From: JANXLO01 sp043762265 | GTDB lineage: Bacteria > Armatimonadota > Chthonomonadetes > Chthonomonadales > Chthonomonadaceae | NCBI GenBank assembly: GCA_043762265.1 | Contig: JAYUMV010000160.1 | Coordinates: 1 to 48,634, forward strand | Reading direction: 5' to 3' | Length of the DNA: 48,634 nt | Shown: positions 17,118-25,855 of the stretch, in pieces | Layout: each line of letters opens with the position of its first letter | Numbering within the stretch: position 1 is the stretch's first letter | Notes under the pieces: generated by a model | The model's input: the letters and a program-made list of their open reading frames with translations, nothing else | The model's database searches: none | What the model was told of the DNA's origin: nothing | Translations under genes and position numbers: made by a program

Positions 17118-20100
17118 ATGAATCACGCGCAATCCGACCCCTACTTCGTCGTAGGCGGCACTCTGACCCGGAATGCGGTCTCGTATGTCGAGCGCCAGGC
17201 AGACGCTGAACTGCTGGCTGCGCTCATGGCAGACGAATACTGCTATGTGCTCGATACGCGACAGGTGGGCAAATCTTCCCTTATCGTGCGCGCCGCGCAA
17301 CACCTGAGCGAGGCTGGACGCCTCACCGCCTTCCTGGACCTCAGCACCTTCGGCGACTCCCCTACCGAAGAACAGTGGTATGGCAAGCTCCTTGCCGATC
17401 TCGTCCGCGCGACCGATATGGAAGACGAGGCAGACGCCTTTTGGGAAGGAAACTCACGGTACAGTGGCGCTCAACGTTGGTTCCTCGCCGTGCGGGACCT
17501 CGTCCTGCCCAATCTCAGCGCCCCGATGGTAGTGTTTGTGGACGAGATAGAAGCGGTAAGGAAACTGCCTTTTTCTTTTGATGGCTTCTTTGCCATGATC
17601 CGCGCGTTCCATAACCTGCGAGCTACCGAGCCGAATGCAATGCAGTTGACCTTCTGCCTCACAGGAGTTGCGACGCCAGCGGAACTGATTCGCGATCCCC
17701 AAACCACTCCGTTTAACATAGGACGCCGCATCACGTTACGTGACTTCACCTCCGCAGAAATGCGACCGTTGGCGCAAGGGCTTCACGGGACGCCCGTACA
17801 ACGAGAGGCGCAACTCCGTCGGATCGGAGATTGGACCTCCGGTCATCCCTACCTGACCCAGCGCTTCTGCCATGCCGCGTTCGAGGCGGGAAGGCCACTG
17901 GACGCGCAAGAAATCGATGCGCTCTGCCAGGAGGTATTTCTGCGCAGACAGGCGCAATCGGAAGAGGCCAATCTGCACTTTGTTCGCAGGCAGATTTTGG
18001 ACGATACAGCCTCGGACGAACTGCTGATGCTCTATGCCCGCGTGCGCGCGGGCAGACGCATTGAGGCGGGAAACGCCAATGCTCTGACAGACCGTCTGTT
18101 GCTCTCCGGGCTCGTCCGCGTGGACACCCGACAGGAGCCCCCCCGCTTGATGATTCGCAATCTCATTTATGCCCAAGTCTTCGACCAGAAATGGGCGAGT
18201 GAGAATATGTCTGGGGCAGAAGCGCACCGTCAGCGGCAGGCTCTCCGACGCGGTGTGCTAAGGGCGAGCCTGGTCTGGTGTGTCCTCGCCGCCTCGCTCC
18301 TGTTCGCCCTCATACGTCAGCGCGAAGTCGTCTGGCAGCATGAAGAGTTGGTCAAGAAGACAGGTGATCTCAAACAGGTCACTGCCGAATTAAAGACAAA
18401 GGAAGATTTCGTACGCACAGCCACTGCAGATAGCGAAAAACGGGGAAAGGAGAGGATGTCCCAACAAAACAAAATGAAAGCTATTAACGCCGCTATCCAA
18501 GGTTTAAGACAGGACAAGCAGGCGGAACATACACGTCTTGTGGCCGTGCAAACCGCCCGACGCCTTATCTCCAAAAGGGTGTTTCTGCTCCAGCAGAAAC
18601 AGGCGGCGCTTCAGGAGCAGAGCGACGAGAGAAATGCGTCAGATCGCGCAGTCCAACTCTCCGCGATTTCAGGACAAGGTTTTGAGGCCCTAGGATCGGG
18701 CCTGGAAGCCGTTGAGCACGCGCGGAGCAGAGGACGCCTGCCTCTCCCGGAAGCGATCCAGAGTCTCGGTCAAGCCGCCAATGCAGGAATCTATCGTCTC
18801 TTGCGGCTGCCTCACCCTTTCCGGTTGGAAACTGCCCGTTTCTCTTCGAGCAACCAGTGGATCGTCACCGCCGGTCACAGTCGATACGTCTATCTTTGGA
18901 AGGCGGGTACGCGAACGCTGCCCCTTAAAATACCTGTCTTGGCTGCTGACATCCTTAATCCTGTTGTCTGGACGGCAGAATTTTCCCCTGACGGTAAGTA
19001 CCTGATCACGACGGGGAGCGACCAGAAGGCCCACATATGGGAATTCTCCTCACTGCATTCCCCTTTACCCCACTGCATCTGGGAAATAACCTGTGGAAGC
19101 AATCCCTCCAACCACGTGATAGCCCAGTTTTCCCAGTCCGGACGCTATGTGGCTGTAACCGGACGTTCTTCCGGACGCTACTGTGCGACGGTGTTGGATT
19201 TTCTGACACAAAAGCCGATTGCGGTTCAACAGAATGACGAGGAGATCGAAAGCATCGATTTCAACAACAAGATCCGCGCGAGTAAGGTCGAAGAACGTTA
19301 CCTGGCTGTCGCCGGAGGACATCATTCGCCGCTTCACATTCTCGATTTCCTGTCGAATAAAGAGGTTGCCAGCCCACGCCCCAACGGCGAGTCCGTGCAG
19401 CGTGCCTGTTTTGGCAGTTGGAACGACGACTTGTACTGTACGGGCAATACCGATACCCTTTTTACCTGGCATTGGCACAAGGACACCCGTCCCGATCCCG
19501 TTCTAGAGAGTGTCACCGCCACCTATGCAGGGCACCAGGGCTCTGCGGCGCTGGTCACCGTTTCCCCTGACGGCTATCTTTTGGCGAGCACCGGACTAGA
19601 AGATCATCAGGTCCGTCTCTGGAATCTCTGGTACCGCGATTCACCCCTCTATACTCTGGTCTCGCCTGATTCGAACGCGACTAGCATTCATTTTTCGGAG
19701 GACAGCTCTCGAATCGTCATAGCACAAAATCAGTTCGCAGAAGTTTGGCTGCTCAACGGCTACACCTACGGCGGTGCTGGGAATAAGCTTCTTATGGTGA
19801 GTCGTTCTCCAGATGGTTCCAGTATTGCCGCCCCGACCACAGACAGAGTGACTCTCTGGAACACCGAGCAGGTCACGCTTAAGCAGAAGTACAAGAATTG
19901 GGCAAGACAGTACCTCGGAGATTCAGGTCGGAGTAAGTTTTCCGGAAGGGTCAATCATGTCCTCTATTCCCCGGATGGAAAACATCTGGCTACGGCTGGA
20001 GCAAACGGGGAGATAAGACTCTGGACTGTTGCGAGCAATCTTACAGTTCTTGAGGAGTACGTGCCGTTGGAAGGGCACAATCGGGCTTTAGCGGTGAACT

Positions 20101-20933
20101 GTGTTGCATTTTCCCCCGATAGTCGGCTTCTGCTCTCCGCTTCAGACGACGATACAGCGCGTCTTTGGGAGGTTCAGACCAGGAAGCAGTTGCGCACCCT
20201 CGTACATCCTGGCAAAGTCCGTTGCAGCGCCTTCTCCCCGGATGGCACACAGATGCTCACCGGTTGTTCGGATGGTATCGTTCGCTTATACGATCTCGAA
20301 GGACGTTTGCAACGGGAGATACGTTCTCCGCGTTCCCTGCACGAGCCACAGATGGTCACTATCTGGTCCATTGCCGTTTCGCCGGATGGCCGGAGTTTCG
20401 TCACCGGAACGGCAGATGGAAACGCCTACATTTGGGAACGAGCAACCGGGCGATTGTCTGCTACCTTACCCTGCGGCCATGGGAATGTGTTCTCCGCTCA
20501 ATTTTCCCCGGACGGTCAACGCATTCTCACCGTCGGCGACAAAGGCTATGCAGAGCTATGGAATGTGAATGAAGCGCTGCAAGCGACCCGGAAAGGACAG
20601 AGAATTCTTCCCTGGTTGCGTCTGTATAGCAACTCCGCTTCCCTCTACGGCGGCGAATTCAGCCCCGATGGAAAGTATATCTATGTGGCAGGAGCCGATT
20701 GTCTGGTAAGCCGCTACTCCATAACGCTCGAAACCTTCCTCCAAGAGGCACGACGGATCCGCCACCTGGCAGGCATCCAAGAATCCCCCACAAAACAAAT
20801 TCCTTCTTCCGAGCAAAGGGCTCCTCAAACAGAAAACGCGTCCACGCCGCAAGGAGGTTCTACAGAGTTCGAAAGGGTGAGAAAGGATTCTCGGGCGCAC
20901 ACTCCGCCGTTGGCAAAACAAAAAGTCCTCTGA
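17118..20933 (+). CDS. AAA-type NTPase with membrane segment, coiled coil and WD40 repeats
   Basis: A 1271-residue protein. An N-terminal AAA_35-type NTPase (about 1-330) has Walker A in D46-T-R-Q-V-G-K52-S53 and Walker B-like MVVFVDEIEAV. A single membrane helix follows (about 380-398, LVWCVLAASLLFALI), then a Lys/Glu/Gln-rich coiled coil (about 403-500). From about 555 to 1230 there are roughly 13 WD40-like blades (for example FSPDGKYLITTGSD, FSPDSRLLLSASDDDTARLW), enough for two propellers. The C-terminal 40 residues are polar and disordered. The ATG at 17118 has GAGGAG in front. The layout resembles STAND-type signal NTPases: the propeller as sensor, the NTPase as switch. With one helix, the two halves should lie on opposite sides of the membrane. 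Function is inference. Confidence 0.83.
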   Translation: MNHAQSDPYFVVGGTLTRNAVSYVERQADAELLAALMADEYCYVLDTRQVGKSSLIVRAAQHLSEAGRLTAFLDLSTFGDSPTEEQWYGKLLADLVRATDMEDEADAFWEGNSRYSGAQRWFLAVRDLVLPNLSAPMVVFVDEIEAVRKLPFSFDGFFAMIRAFHNLRATEPNAMQLTFCLTGVATPAELIRDPQTTPFNIGRRITLRDFTSAEMRPLAQGLHGTPVQREAQLRRIGDWTSGHPYLTQRFCHAAFEAGRPLDAQEIDALCQEVFLRRQAQSEEANLHFVRRQILDDTASDELLMLYARVRAGRRIEAGNANALTDRLLLSGLVRVDTRQEPPRLMIRNLIYAQVFDQKWASENMSGAEAHRQRQALRRGVLRASLVWCVLAASLLFALIRQREVVWQHEELVKKTGDLKQVTAELKTKEDFVRTATADSEKRGKERMSQQNKMKAINAAIQGLRQDKQAEHTRLVAVQTARRLISKRVFLLQQKQAALQEQSDERNASDRAVQLSAISGQGFEALGSGLEAVEHARSRGRLPLPEAIQSLGQAANAGIYRLLRLPHPFRLETARFSSSNQWIVTAGHSRYVYLWKAGTRTLPLKIPVLAADILNPVVWTAEFSPDGKYLITTGSDQKAHIWEFSSLHSPLPHCIWEITCGSNPSNHVIAQFSQSGRYVAVTGRSSGRYCATVLDFLTQKPIAVQQNDEEIESIDFNNKIRASKVEERYLAVAGGHHSPLHILDFLSNKEVASPRPNGESVQRACFGSWNDDLYCTGNTDTLFTWHWHKDTRPDPVLESVTATYAGHQGSAALVTVSPDGYLLASTGLEDHQVRLWNLWYRDSPLYTLVSPDSNATSIHFSEDSSRIVIAQNQFAEVWLLNGYTYGGAGNKLLMVSRSPDGSSIAAPTTDRVTLWNTEQVTLKQKYKNWARQYLGDSGRSKFSGRVNHVLYSPDGKHLATAGANGEIRLWTVASNLTVLEEYVPLEGHNRALAVNCVAFSPDSRLLLSASDDDTARLWEVQTRKQLRTLVHPGKVRCSAFSPDGTQMLTGCSDGIVRLYDLEGRLQREIRSPRSLHEPQMVTIWSIAVSPDGRSFVTGTADGNAYIWERATGRLSATLPCGHGNVFSAQFSPDGQRILTVGDKGYAELWNVNEALQATRKGQRILPWLRLYSNSASLYGGEFSPDGKYIYVAGADCLVSRYSITLETFLQEARRIRHLAGIQESPTKQIPSSEQRAPQTENASTPQGGSTEFERVRKDSRAHTPPLAKQKVL

Positions 20934-20956
20934 CTTTGTTAGAAGGTCAGAGGACT
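20915..20956 (-). terminator. Terminator of the tRNA-His transcript
   Basis: Stem AGTCCTCTGAC (20924-20934) with GTCAGAGGACT (20946-20956), then TTTTTGTTTTG on the minus strand. The hairpin includes the stop codon of the convergent WD40 gene, so the two genes share DNA at their ends. Confidence 0.85.
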
Positions 20957-20981
20957 AAAAGCGAGACGGTAGAGGCGGAAT

Positions 20982-21014
20982 TTGAGGGTTAGAGTGTGGC
21001 GCTCTAACCCTCAA
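20982..21014. repeat. Perfect 13-bp inverted repeat after tRNA-His
   Basis: TTGAGGGTTAGAG (20982-20994) and CTCTAACCCTCAA (21002-21014) around a 7-base loop. It lies between tRNA-His and its terminator, with no T-run on either strand. It may aid 3' processing or be a separate mobile palindrome; no other copy was noticed in the window. Confidence 0.6.
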
Positions 21015-21037
21015 CGCACGCGTATTACGATCCAAAG

Positions 21038-21112
21038 GGCGAATGATGGGGCTCGAACCCACGACCTCCAGGGCCACAACCTGGCACTCTAACCTACTGA
21101 GCTACAATCGCC
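21038..21112 (-). tRNA. tRNA-His (anticodon GTG)
   Basis: A 75-base cloverleaf with the extra G at -1 opposite discriminator C73, the hallmark of tRNA-His. Anticodon stem CCAGG/CCTGG with loop TTGTGGC, T stem GTGGG/CCCAT with loop TTCGAGC. The acceptor stem has one T-T mismatch (5-68). CCA is not encoded. A promoter and a strong terminator flank it. Confidence 0.93.
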
Positions 21113-21116
21113 ACAG

Positions 21117-21147
21117 CGTAAATCCCCGCAGAAACTGCTGATTTACG
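21117..21147 (-). other. 5' leader hairpin of tRNA-His
   Basis: An 8-bp repeat CGTAAATC/GATTTACG with an inner GCAG/CTGC stem lies between the promoter and the mature tRNA 5' end. It probably folds in the precursor and may help RNase P processing. Confidence 0.45.
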
Positions 21148-21153
21148 ATGTTT

Positions 21154-21183
21154 ATGGTAGCACAAGGGAAGAGTATTTGTCAA
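21154..21183 (-). promoter_or_regulatory. Promoter of tRNA-His
   Basis: Minus strand TTGACA, 18 bases, TACCAT. Transcription would start near 21147, at the edge of the leader hairpin. Confidence 0.75.
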
Positions 21184-21501
21184 GAACGCGTCGCGGGCAG
21201 GGCAGGGCAGAATGGGGAGGAAAAAGTAATTGAACAAAACGTTCTTCAGACGCGTCCTATAGAACGTAAGAGAGAGTTCACTGCATTTCTGGACACCGCG
21301 CCGCAATCATGGCGTGGAGAGAGCGGGAATTTGCCGTTCTTGTCGGGTGAACGCTTTTACCATAAATCGAACGATGTGATCCCGCCTATCCGGGTTGAGC
21401 GTACGTCCGCATATTGAACCGACGTGCTAGCGCGTCGATTAAAACAAACATATCATTGCTGCTGTTTTCCAAGCCTGGAGACAGTAGCAGAGGCCAGGAG
21501 T

Positions 21502-21558
21502 GCCTGCACCTTGTTTCCCCGTCAATGGGGATTCGGTGCAGGCGCTTTTTCATTTTTT
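21502..21558 (+). terminator. Terminator-like hairpin in the leader of the penicillin-binding protein gene
   Basis: Perfect 9-bp stem GCCTGCACC (21502-21510) with GGTGCAGGC (21535-21543), inner CCCC/GGGG, then GC, five T, CA and six T. It ends only 46 bases before the start codon at 21605. Upstream, CCTGG (21474-21478) and CCAGG (21494-21498) could pair with each other, and CCAGG could instead pair with the CCTG of the terminator stem, an arrangement like an attenuator. Alternatively it ends a small RNA from 21184-21500, where no gene is seen apart from a 7-bp repeat ACGTTCT/AGAACGT at 21239-21267. Confidence 0.65.
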
Positions 21559-21604
21559 CAACCGGCCTCAAGCCCTCTTTCATCAATGTCAGGAACTGTT
21601 TTTC

Positions 21605-23824
21605 ATGGCAATCGAAATCCACTCGGGTCGGTTTGGGCGAGGGCAGGCAGCAACATCCGCGCCTGGATCGTCTGTTCGGTCCCGCACCCCAGCACAACTC
21701 TATCGCCGACGGCTCCTGGTCGCCACGGCGCTGACGGCTCTGACCACACTGGCCTGCGGCTCGCTCTATGGTGTCTGGGTCGTCAAATCGATCTCCGATC
21801 ACCTGCCCGCAGTCATCAGCCTGGATGATGTTCGACTGAACCCGCCGACCACCATCGTTTCCAGTGACGGCGTCATACTTGCGACCATCGCAGAGGAGTC
21901 ACGCCTCCCGGTCGCGCTGGCAGACATCTCTCCCACCCTGCAGGCCGCGACCATCGCCACCGAAGACAGCCGTTTCTATACCCATTCGGGCGTGGATCCG
22001 CACGGCATCCTGCGTGCGGTGGTATCGAATATTCGCGCTGGCAGCACAAGCAGCCAGGGCGGCAGTACCCTCACGCAGCAACTGGCGCGCAATCTCTACC
22101 TGTCGAACGAGAAGACCTATCGCCGGAAGATCGCCGAAGTACTGCTTGCCCGCCGTATGGAAGCCCAGCATAGCAAGGCGGAGATCCTGGAAGCCTATCT
22201 CAACACCGCCTACTACGGCAACGGGTGCTACGGCGTGGAAGCCGCCGCCCGCACCTATTTTGGGAAGACCGCCAAAAATGTAACGCTGGGCGAAGCCACG
22301 CTGCTGGCCGGCCTGCCGCAGCGCCCGCTCGCCTTCGCGCCGACCCAGCACCTGGATGCCGCCCTGCGCCGTCGCCAGGTGGTTCTGCTCCGTATGGTCG
22401 CCACCGGCAAACTGACATCAGTTGCGGCAAAGCAGGCCGCAGCGGAAGTCCCGCACATTCTGCGCACGCAGAACGCACCGAAATTCGACTGGAAGGCTCC
22501 CTACTTTGTGAGCGATGTCGTGCGTATGCTCCGCGAGAAATACGGCCCAGAGTTTCTCTACAGTGGCGCGAAGATCGTGACGACCCTGAACTGGAAGATG
22601 CAGCAGAACGCCGAGGTCGCCTTGCGACACGGCTTGCCGGGAGGACAGGGACCGAACACGGGCGCGCTGGTCGCGATCGATCCGCGCTCCGGTTTCGTCC
22701 GTGCGCTCGTGGGAGGAGCAGACTTTCGCACCGATCAGTTCGATGCCGTGACCCAGGGCATACGGCAGCCGGGCTCCGCCTTCAAACCTCTTGTCTATGC
22801 GTCCGCTTTCGACGCGAACGTGTGTGATCTGACCACCGAGATCGACGATCATCCGCTCTCCTATCATTCCGGAACCAACGGCTGGACCGTACACAACTAC
22901 GACGGTCGCTATCGCGGGCAGATGTCTGTGCTGGACGGCCTGCGCCAATCGATCAATACCGTCGCAGTGCAGGTAATGGAGAAGGTCGGACCGACCAACG
23001 TCGCGGACTATGCCGCCCGCATGGGTATCACCACGAAGCTGGATCCTGTTTTGCCGCTCGCGCTCGGCGCGTCCGGCGTGCGGCCTCTCGACCTCTGCTC
23101 GGCCTACTCCGCTTTCGCCAACAGCGGCGACAGATACGAGCCGACCTTTGTGCAGAGCATTGCGGACGCCTCCGGACGCGTCGTCTTTCAGGACGACCCG
23201 ACCCCCCGTTTGCACGGTGCAGTCCTGAGCAAGAACGCTCTCGATCAGATCAATGTCGGGTTGCGGGAAGTGGTCGTCAACGGCACCGCTCCCGCCGCCG
23301 CGTCTGTCCCAGACGCACATGGCAAAACCGGCACGACCAGCAGCCATCGTGACGCCTGGTTCGTCGGGTACAACCGCGATCTTACGGTCGCCGTCTGGAC
23401 CGCTCATGTCCACAAAGAGACGGTGCGCCAACAGGGGAAACGCACGATTTTGAACCAATACCTCCCCATGGGAAGCGCGACAGGCGGCGCGATATGCGCC
23501 CCGATCTGGCGCGAATTCATGACACACGCCCTGCCGGAACAGCGCCGCATTCAAGCCGCTCTCGGCCTGTCGAGCGGAACCGTTGCCGCGCCGGACAAAG
23601 AGACCCTGTTGACCGCCCTACGTCAGCGGTCTCAGGAAAATCAGACAGCCCAGGCGTCGGCACAGCCTGTGAATCCACCGACCGCGGAGATCGCCGAAAA
23701 CGGCAGTCTCCCCGAACCCGTCACGGCTCCTATTTCGGCAGATGAGAAGGACACCTCCGATGCCGTTCGCGTCGATAGCTCCCCTCAGAGCGGAGACGAG
23801 AATGGGCAAACGCCTCCTCCCTAA
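21605..23824 (+). CDS. Class A (PBP1A-type) penicillin-binding protein
   Basis: Bifunctional peptidoglycan synthase, 739 residues, anchored by one N-terminal helix (LLVATALTALTTLACGSLYG). The glycosyltransferase family 51 domain has EDSRFYTHSGVDPHG, GGSTLTQQLARNLYLS and the AEILEAYLNTAYYGNGCYGVE stretch in part. The transpeptidase domain has the active-site S391-A-F-K394, SIN (in LRQSINTVAVQ) and K574-T-G-T, so all three penicillin-binding motifs are intact. The last 90 residues are polar, Pro/Glu/Ser-rich and probably extended. The ATG at 21605 has only a weak AGGA, 12 bases upstream. A terminator-like hairpin precedes it. Length and layout fit PBP1A/PonA. Confidence 0.93.
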   Translation: MAIEIHSGRFGRGQAATSAPGSSVRSRTPAQLYRRRLLVATALTALTTLACGSLYGVWVVKSISDHLPAVISLDDVRLNPPTTIVSSDGVILATIAEESRLPVALADISPTLQAATIATEDSRFYTHSGVDPHGILRAVVSNIRAGSTSSQGGSTLTQQLARNLYLSNEKTYRRKIAEVLLARRMEAQHSKAEILEAYLNTAYYGNGCYGVEAAARTYFGKTAKNVTLGEATLLAGLPQRPLAFAPTQHLDAALRRRQVVLLRMVATGKLTSVAAKQAAAEVPHILRTQNAPKFDWKAPYFVSDVVRMLREKYGPEFLYSGAKIVTTLNWKMQQNAEVALRHGLPGGQGPNTGALVAIDPRSGFVRALVGGADFRTDQFDAVTQGIRQPGSAFKPLVYASAFDANVCDLTTEIDDHPLSYHSGTNGWTVHNYDGRYRGQMSVLDGLRQSINTVAVQVMEKVGPTNVADYAARMGITTKLDPVLPLALGASGVRPLDLCSAYSAFANSGDRYEPTFVQSIADASGRVVFQDDPTPRLHGAVLSKNALDQINVGLREVVVNGTAPAAASVPDAHGKTGTTSSHRDAWFVGYNRDLTVAVWTAHVHKETVRQQGKRTILNQYLPMGSATGGAICAPIWREFMTHALPEQRRIQAALGLSSGTVAAPDKETLLTALRQRSQENQTAQASAQPVNPPTAEIAENGSLPEPVTAPISADEKDTSDAVRVDSSPQSGDENGQTPPP

Positions 23825-23833
23825 CCGGAGCGC

Positions 23834-25810
23834 TTAATGCGGATTAGGTTTCACCGACTGCCAAGCCAGAAGAAGTGTCGGGAAGGCGGAGGGGGCACGG
23901 ACGAGGAGAGGCTGAAAGGTCTGGGTGGTGAGGGCGACTTGCTGTCGATACTGGGCGATCTGGGCGGGGGTCTGATCGGCAGTGGCGGGCAGGGCGGCCA
24001 GGCGGGCAAGAACATGGGCGGCGGTCCCCGTTGGGGAGGGGATTGCATCGTCCTCGCCGGAACGGGTCTGCGCGATGGGGGCGCCGCTTGGTCCCTGGAT
24101 CAGGAAGCCACCGACTCCGTTTTTGTCCCAGAAGAGTCGCAGCATCTGCTCTGTCAATTTCTGAGCCAGTTTGCGGTAGCGGTCCGCTTTCGTGGCGGCG
24201 TAGAGATCGAGCAGACCGTCTGCGGAGAACGCATAGTCGTCGAGGAAGCCGGGAACCGTGCCCGGAGCCCCCTGGCGGGCGGCGCGGAGCAGGCTGCCAT
24301 CGGGTCGGGTCAACGTTTTGGTGAGGAAGTCGGTGGCACGGACGGCAGCGGCGCGATAGCGGTCATCGTGAGTGATCGCATATCCTTTTGCGAACGCGCC
24401 GATCATGAGGCCGTTCCAGGAGGTTACGATCTTGTCATCGGTGCTGGGCCGGATACGCGTGGCACGGGCGGCCAGAAGCTTGGCGCGCAGCGGCGCGAAC
24501 GCGGAGACCTGTGCCGAGTCCAGGGGCGCCGGCACAGAGAGCACACTGCGTCCCCCTCCAAAATTGCCGATCGCGGTGACGCCATACGCTTTGTCAAATC
24601 GCTCCGCATCGGCTTTGCCAAGCGCTGTTTCGATCTGTTCCGCTGTCCAGACGTAGAACTTGCCCTCTTCCCCCTCGCTATCCGCATCGAGAGTGGCGTA
24701 GAAGCCGCCCGTCTTAGGGTCTGTCATCTCGCGCAGCACGAAATCGAGTGTGCCCTGGGCAACCTCTTTATAGAGCGGTTCCTGGGTTACTGCATAGGCG
24801 TCGAGGTAGATCTGTGCCATCTGAGACTGGTCGTAGAGCATCTTCTCGAAATGCGGCACCCGCCATTTGGCGTCGGTGCTATAGCGATGGAATCCGCCGC
24901 CGAGCTGATCGTAGATTCCGCCGTGGGCCATGTTATCGAGGGTGCGTGTGAGCAGCGCGAGTATCTGCGGGTTGCGATTGCGGCGATACTGATCCAGCAG
25001 GAAACGCAGTCGGGATACCTCGGGGAACTTGGGCTTGGTTCCGAAGCCGCCATTGGTTCGGTCGAAATCGTTCAGATAGGCGGCAGTCGCTTTCGCGAGA
25101 CTATCGGCAGGGATGGCGGCGGAGGTCTTGCGCGTCGTGGCCTCCATCGCCTGCTTCATCCCCAGCGAGACCTGATCGGCGGCGATGCGCACTTTCGTCG
25201 GATCGCTGCTCCAGAGGGCCGCGATCTTCTGCTGCAGAGGTTTGAAATCCGCAGCCGGATAGAAGGTGCCACCGTAGAACGGCTTGAGGTCCGGGGTCAG
25301 CCAGACCGACATGGGCCAGCCGCCGGAGCCGGTCATCATCTGCACAGCAGTCATGTACTGGCTGTCGATGTCGGGGCGCTCTTCGCGATCTACCTTGATA
25401 CAGACGAAATTCTGATTGAGGATTTTGGAGATCTCTTCGCTTTCGAAGTCTTCCCGCTCCATCACATGGCACCAGTGGCACGCCGAATAGCCGATCGAAA
25501 GGAAAATGGGCCGGTTCTCCCGTTTCGCCAGTTCCAGCGCCTCGGTCCCCCAGGGATACCAGTCCACCGGATTGTGGGCGTGCTGGAGCAGATAGGGACT
25601 GGTAGAGCCGACTAGGTGGTTGGCGGGCTGCTTCGGCTCCGCCTGCGTCTGGTGGGCAGCTGTGTGCCGTGCCGCTGCCTGCGCGGACGTGTGCTGCCAT
25701 TTCCAGCCGACCACGACGAGGGCGACCATCAGAAAGGCGGCGAGCAGACCTTCGCGCACCTTATGCTGCAGGGTCGGAGGCTCCGGTTTCGTTTCGATAA
25801 TCTCAGGCAT
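23834..25810 (-). CDS. YyaL/DUF255-family protein with thioredoxin-like domain
   Basis: A 658-residue protein of the YyaL (SSP411/spermatogenesis-associated 20) family. An N-terminal helix (LLAAFLMVALVVVGW, about 25-40) suggests a membrane anchor, unusual for the family, with the bulk outside. DUF255 follows: SPYLLQHAHNPVDWYPWG, then the thioredoxin-like SIGYSACHWCHVMERE with a C-H-W-C pair, and KVDREERPDID. The rest is an alpha/alpha toroid like N-acylglucosamine epimerases and glycosidases. Biochemical function is not established for bacterial members. The ATG at 25810 keeps the helix; the frame continues 20 codons upstream. It diverges from the MFS gene with a 45-base gap and converges on the penicillin-binding protein gene. 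Confidence 0.87.
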   Translation of the reverse strand: MPEIIETKPEPPTLQHKVREGLLAAFLMVALVVVGWKWQHTSAQAAARHTAAHQTQAEPKQPANHLVGSTSPYLLQHAHNPVDWYPWGTEALELAKRENRPIFLSIGYSACHWCHVMEREDFESEEISKILNQNFVCIKVDREERPDIDSQYMTAVQMMTGSGGWPMSVWLTPDLKPFYGGTFYPAADFKPLQQKIAALWSSDPTKVRIAADQVSLGMKQAMEATTRKTSAAIPADSLAKATAAYLNDFDRTNGGFGTKPKFPEVSRLRFLLDQYRRNRNPQILALLTRTLDNMAHGGIYDQLGGGFHRYSTDAKWRVPHFEKMLYDQSQMAQIYLDAYAVTQEPLYKEVAQGTLDFVLREMTDPKTGGFYATLDADSEGEEGKFYVWTAEQIETALGKADAERFDKAYGVTAIGNFGGGRSVLSVPAPLDSAQVSAFAPLRAKLLAARATRIRPSTDDKIVTSWNGLMIGAFAKGYAITHDDRYRAAAVRATDFLTKTLTRPDGSLLRAARQGAPGTVPGFLDDYAFSADGLLDLYAATKADRYRKLAQKLTEQMLRLFWDKNGVGGFLIQGPSGAPIAQTRSGEDDAIPSPTGTAAHVLARLAALPATADQTPAQIAQYRQQVALTTQTFQPLLVRAPSAFPTLLLAWQSVKPNPH

Positions 25811-25843
25811 AAGTCTTCTTTCGTGAGAACGGGCCGTATCGGG

Positions 25844-25849
25844 TATGCT
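25844..25849 (+). promoter_or_regulatory. -10 element of the MFS gene, possibly leaderless
   Basis: TATGCT ends six bases before the ATG at 25856, so the transcript would begin at or near the start codon. No clear -35 is seen. Tentative. Confidence 0.35.
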
Positions 25850-25855
25850 TAGAGC

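Noticed and set aside
23837..25615. A 592-residue plus-strand open frame
   Set aside because: Antisense to the YyaL/DUF255 gene, low-complexity composition, no domain. The minus-strand protein has clear family motifs.
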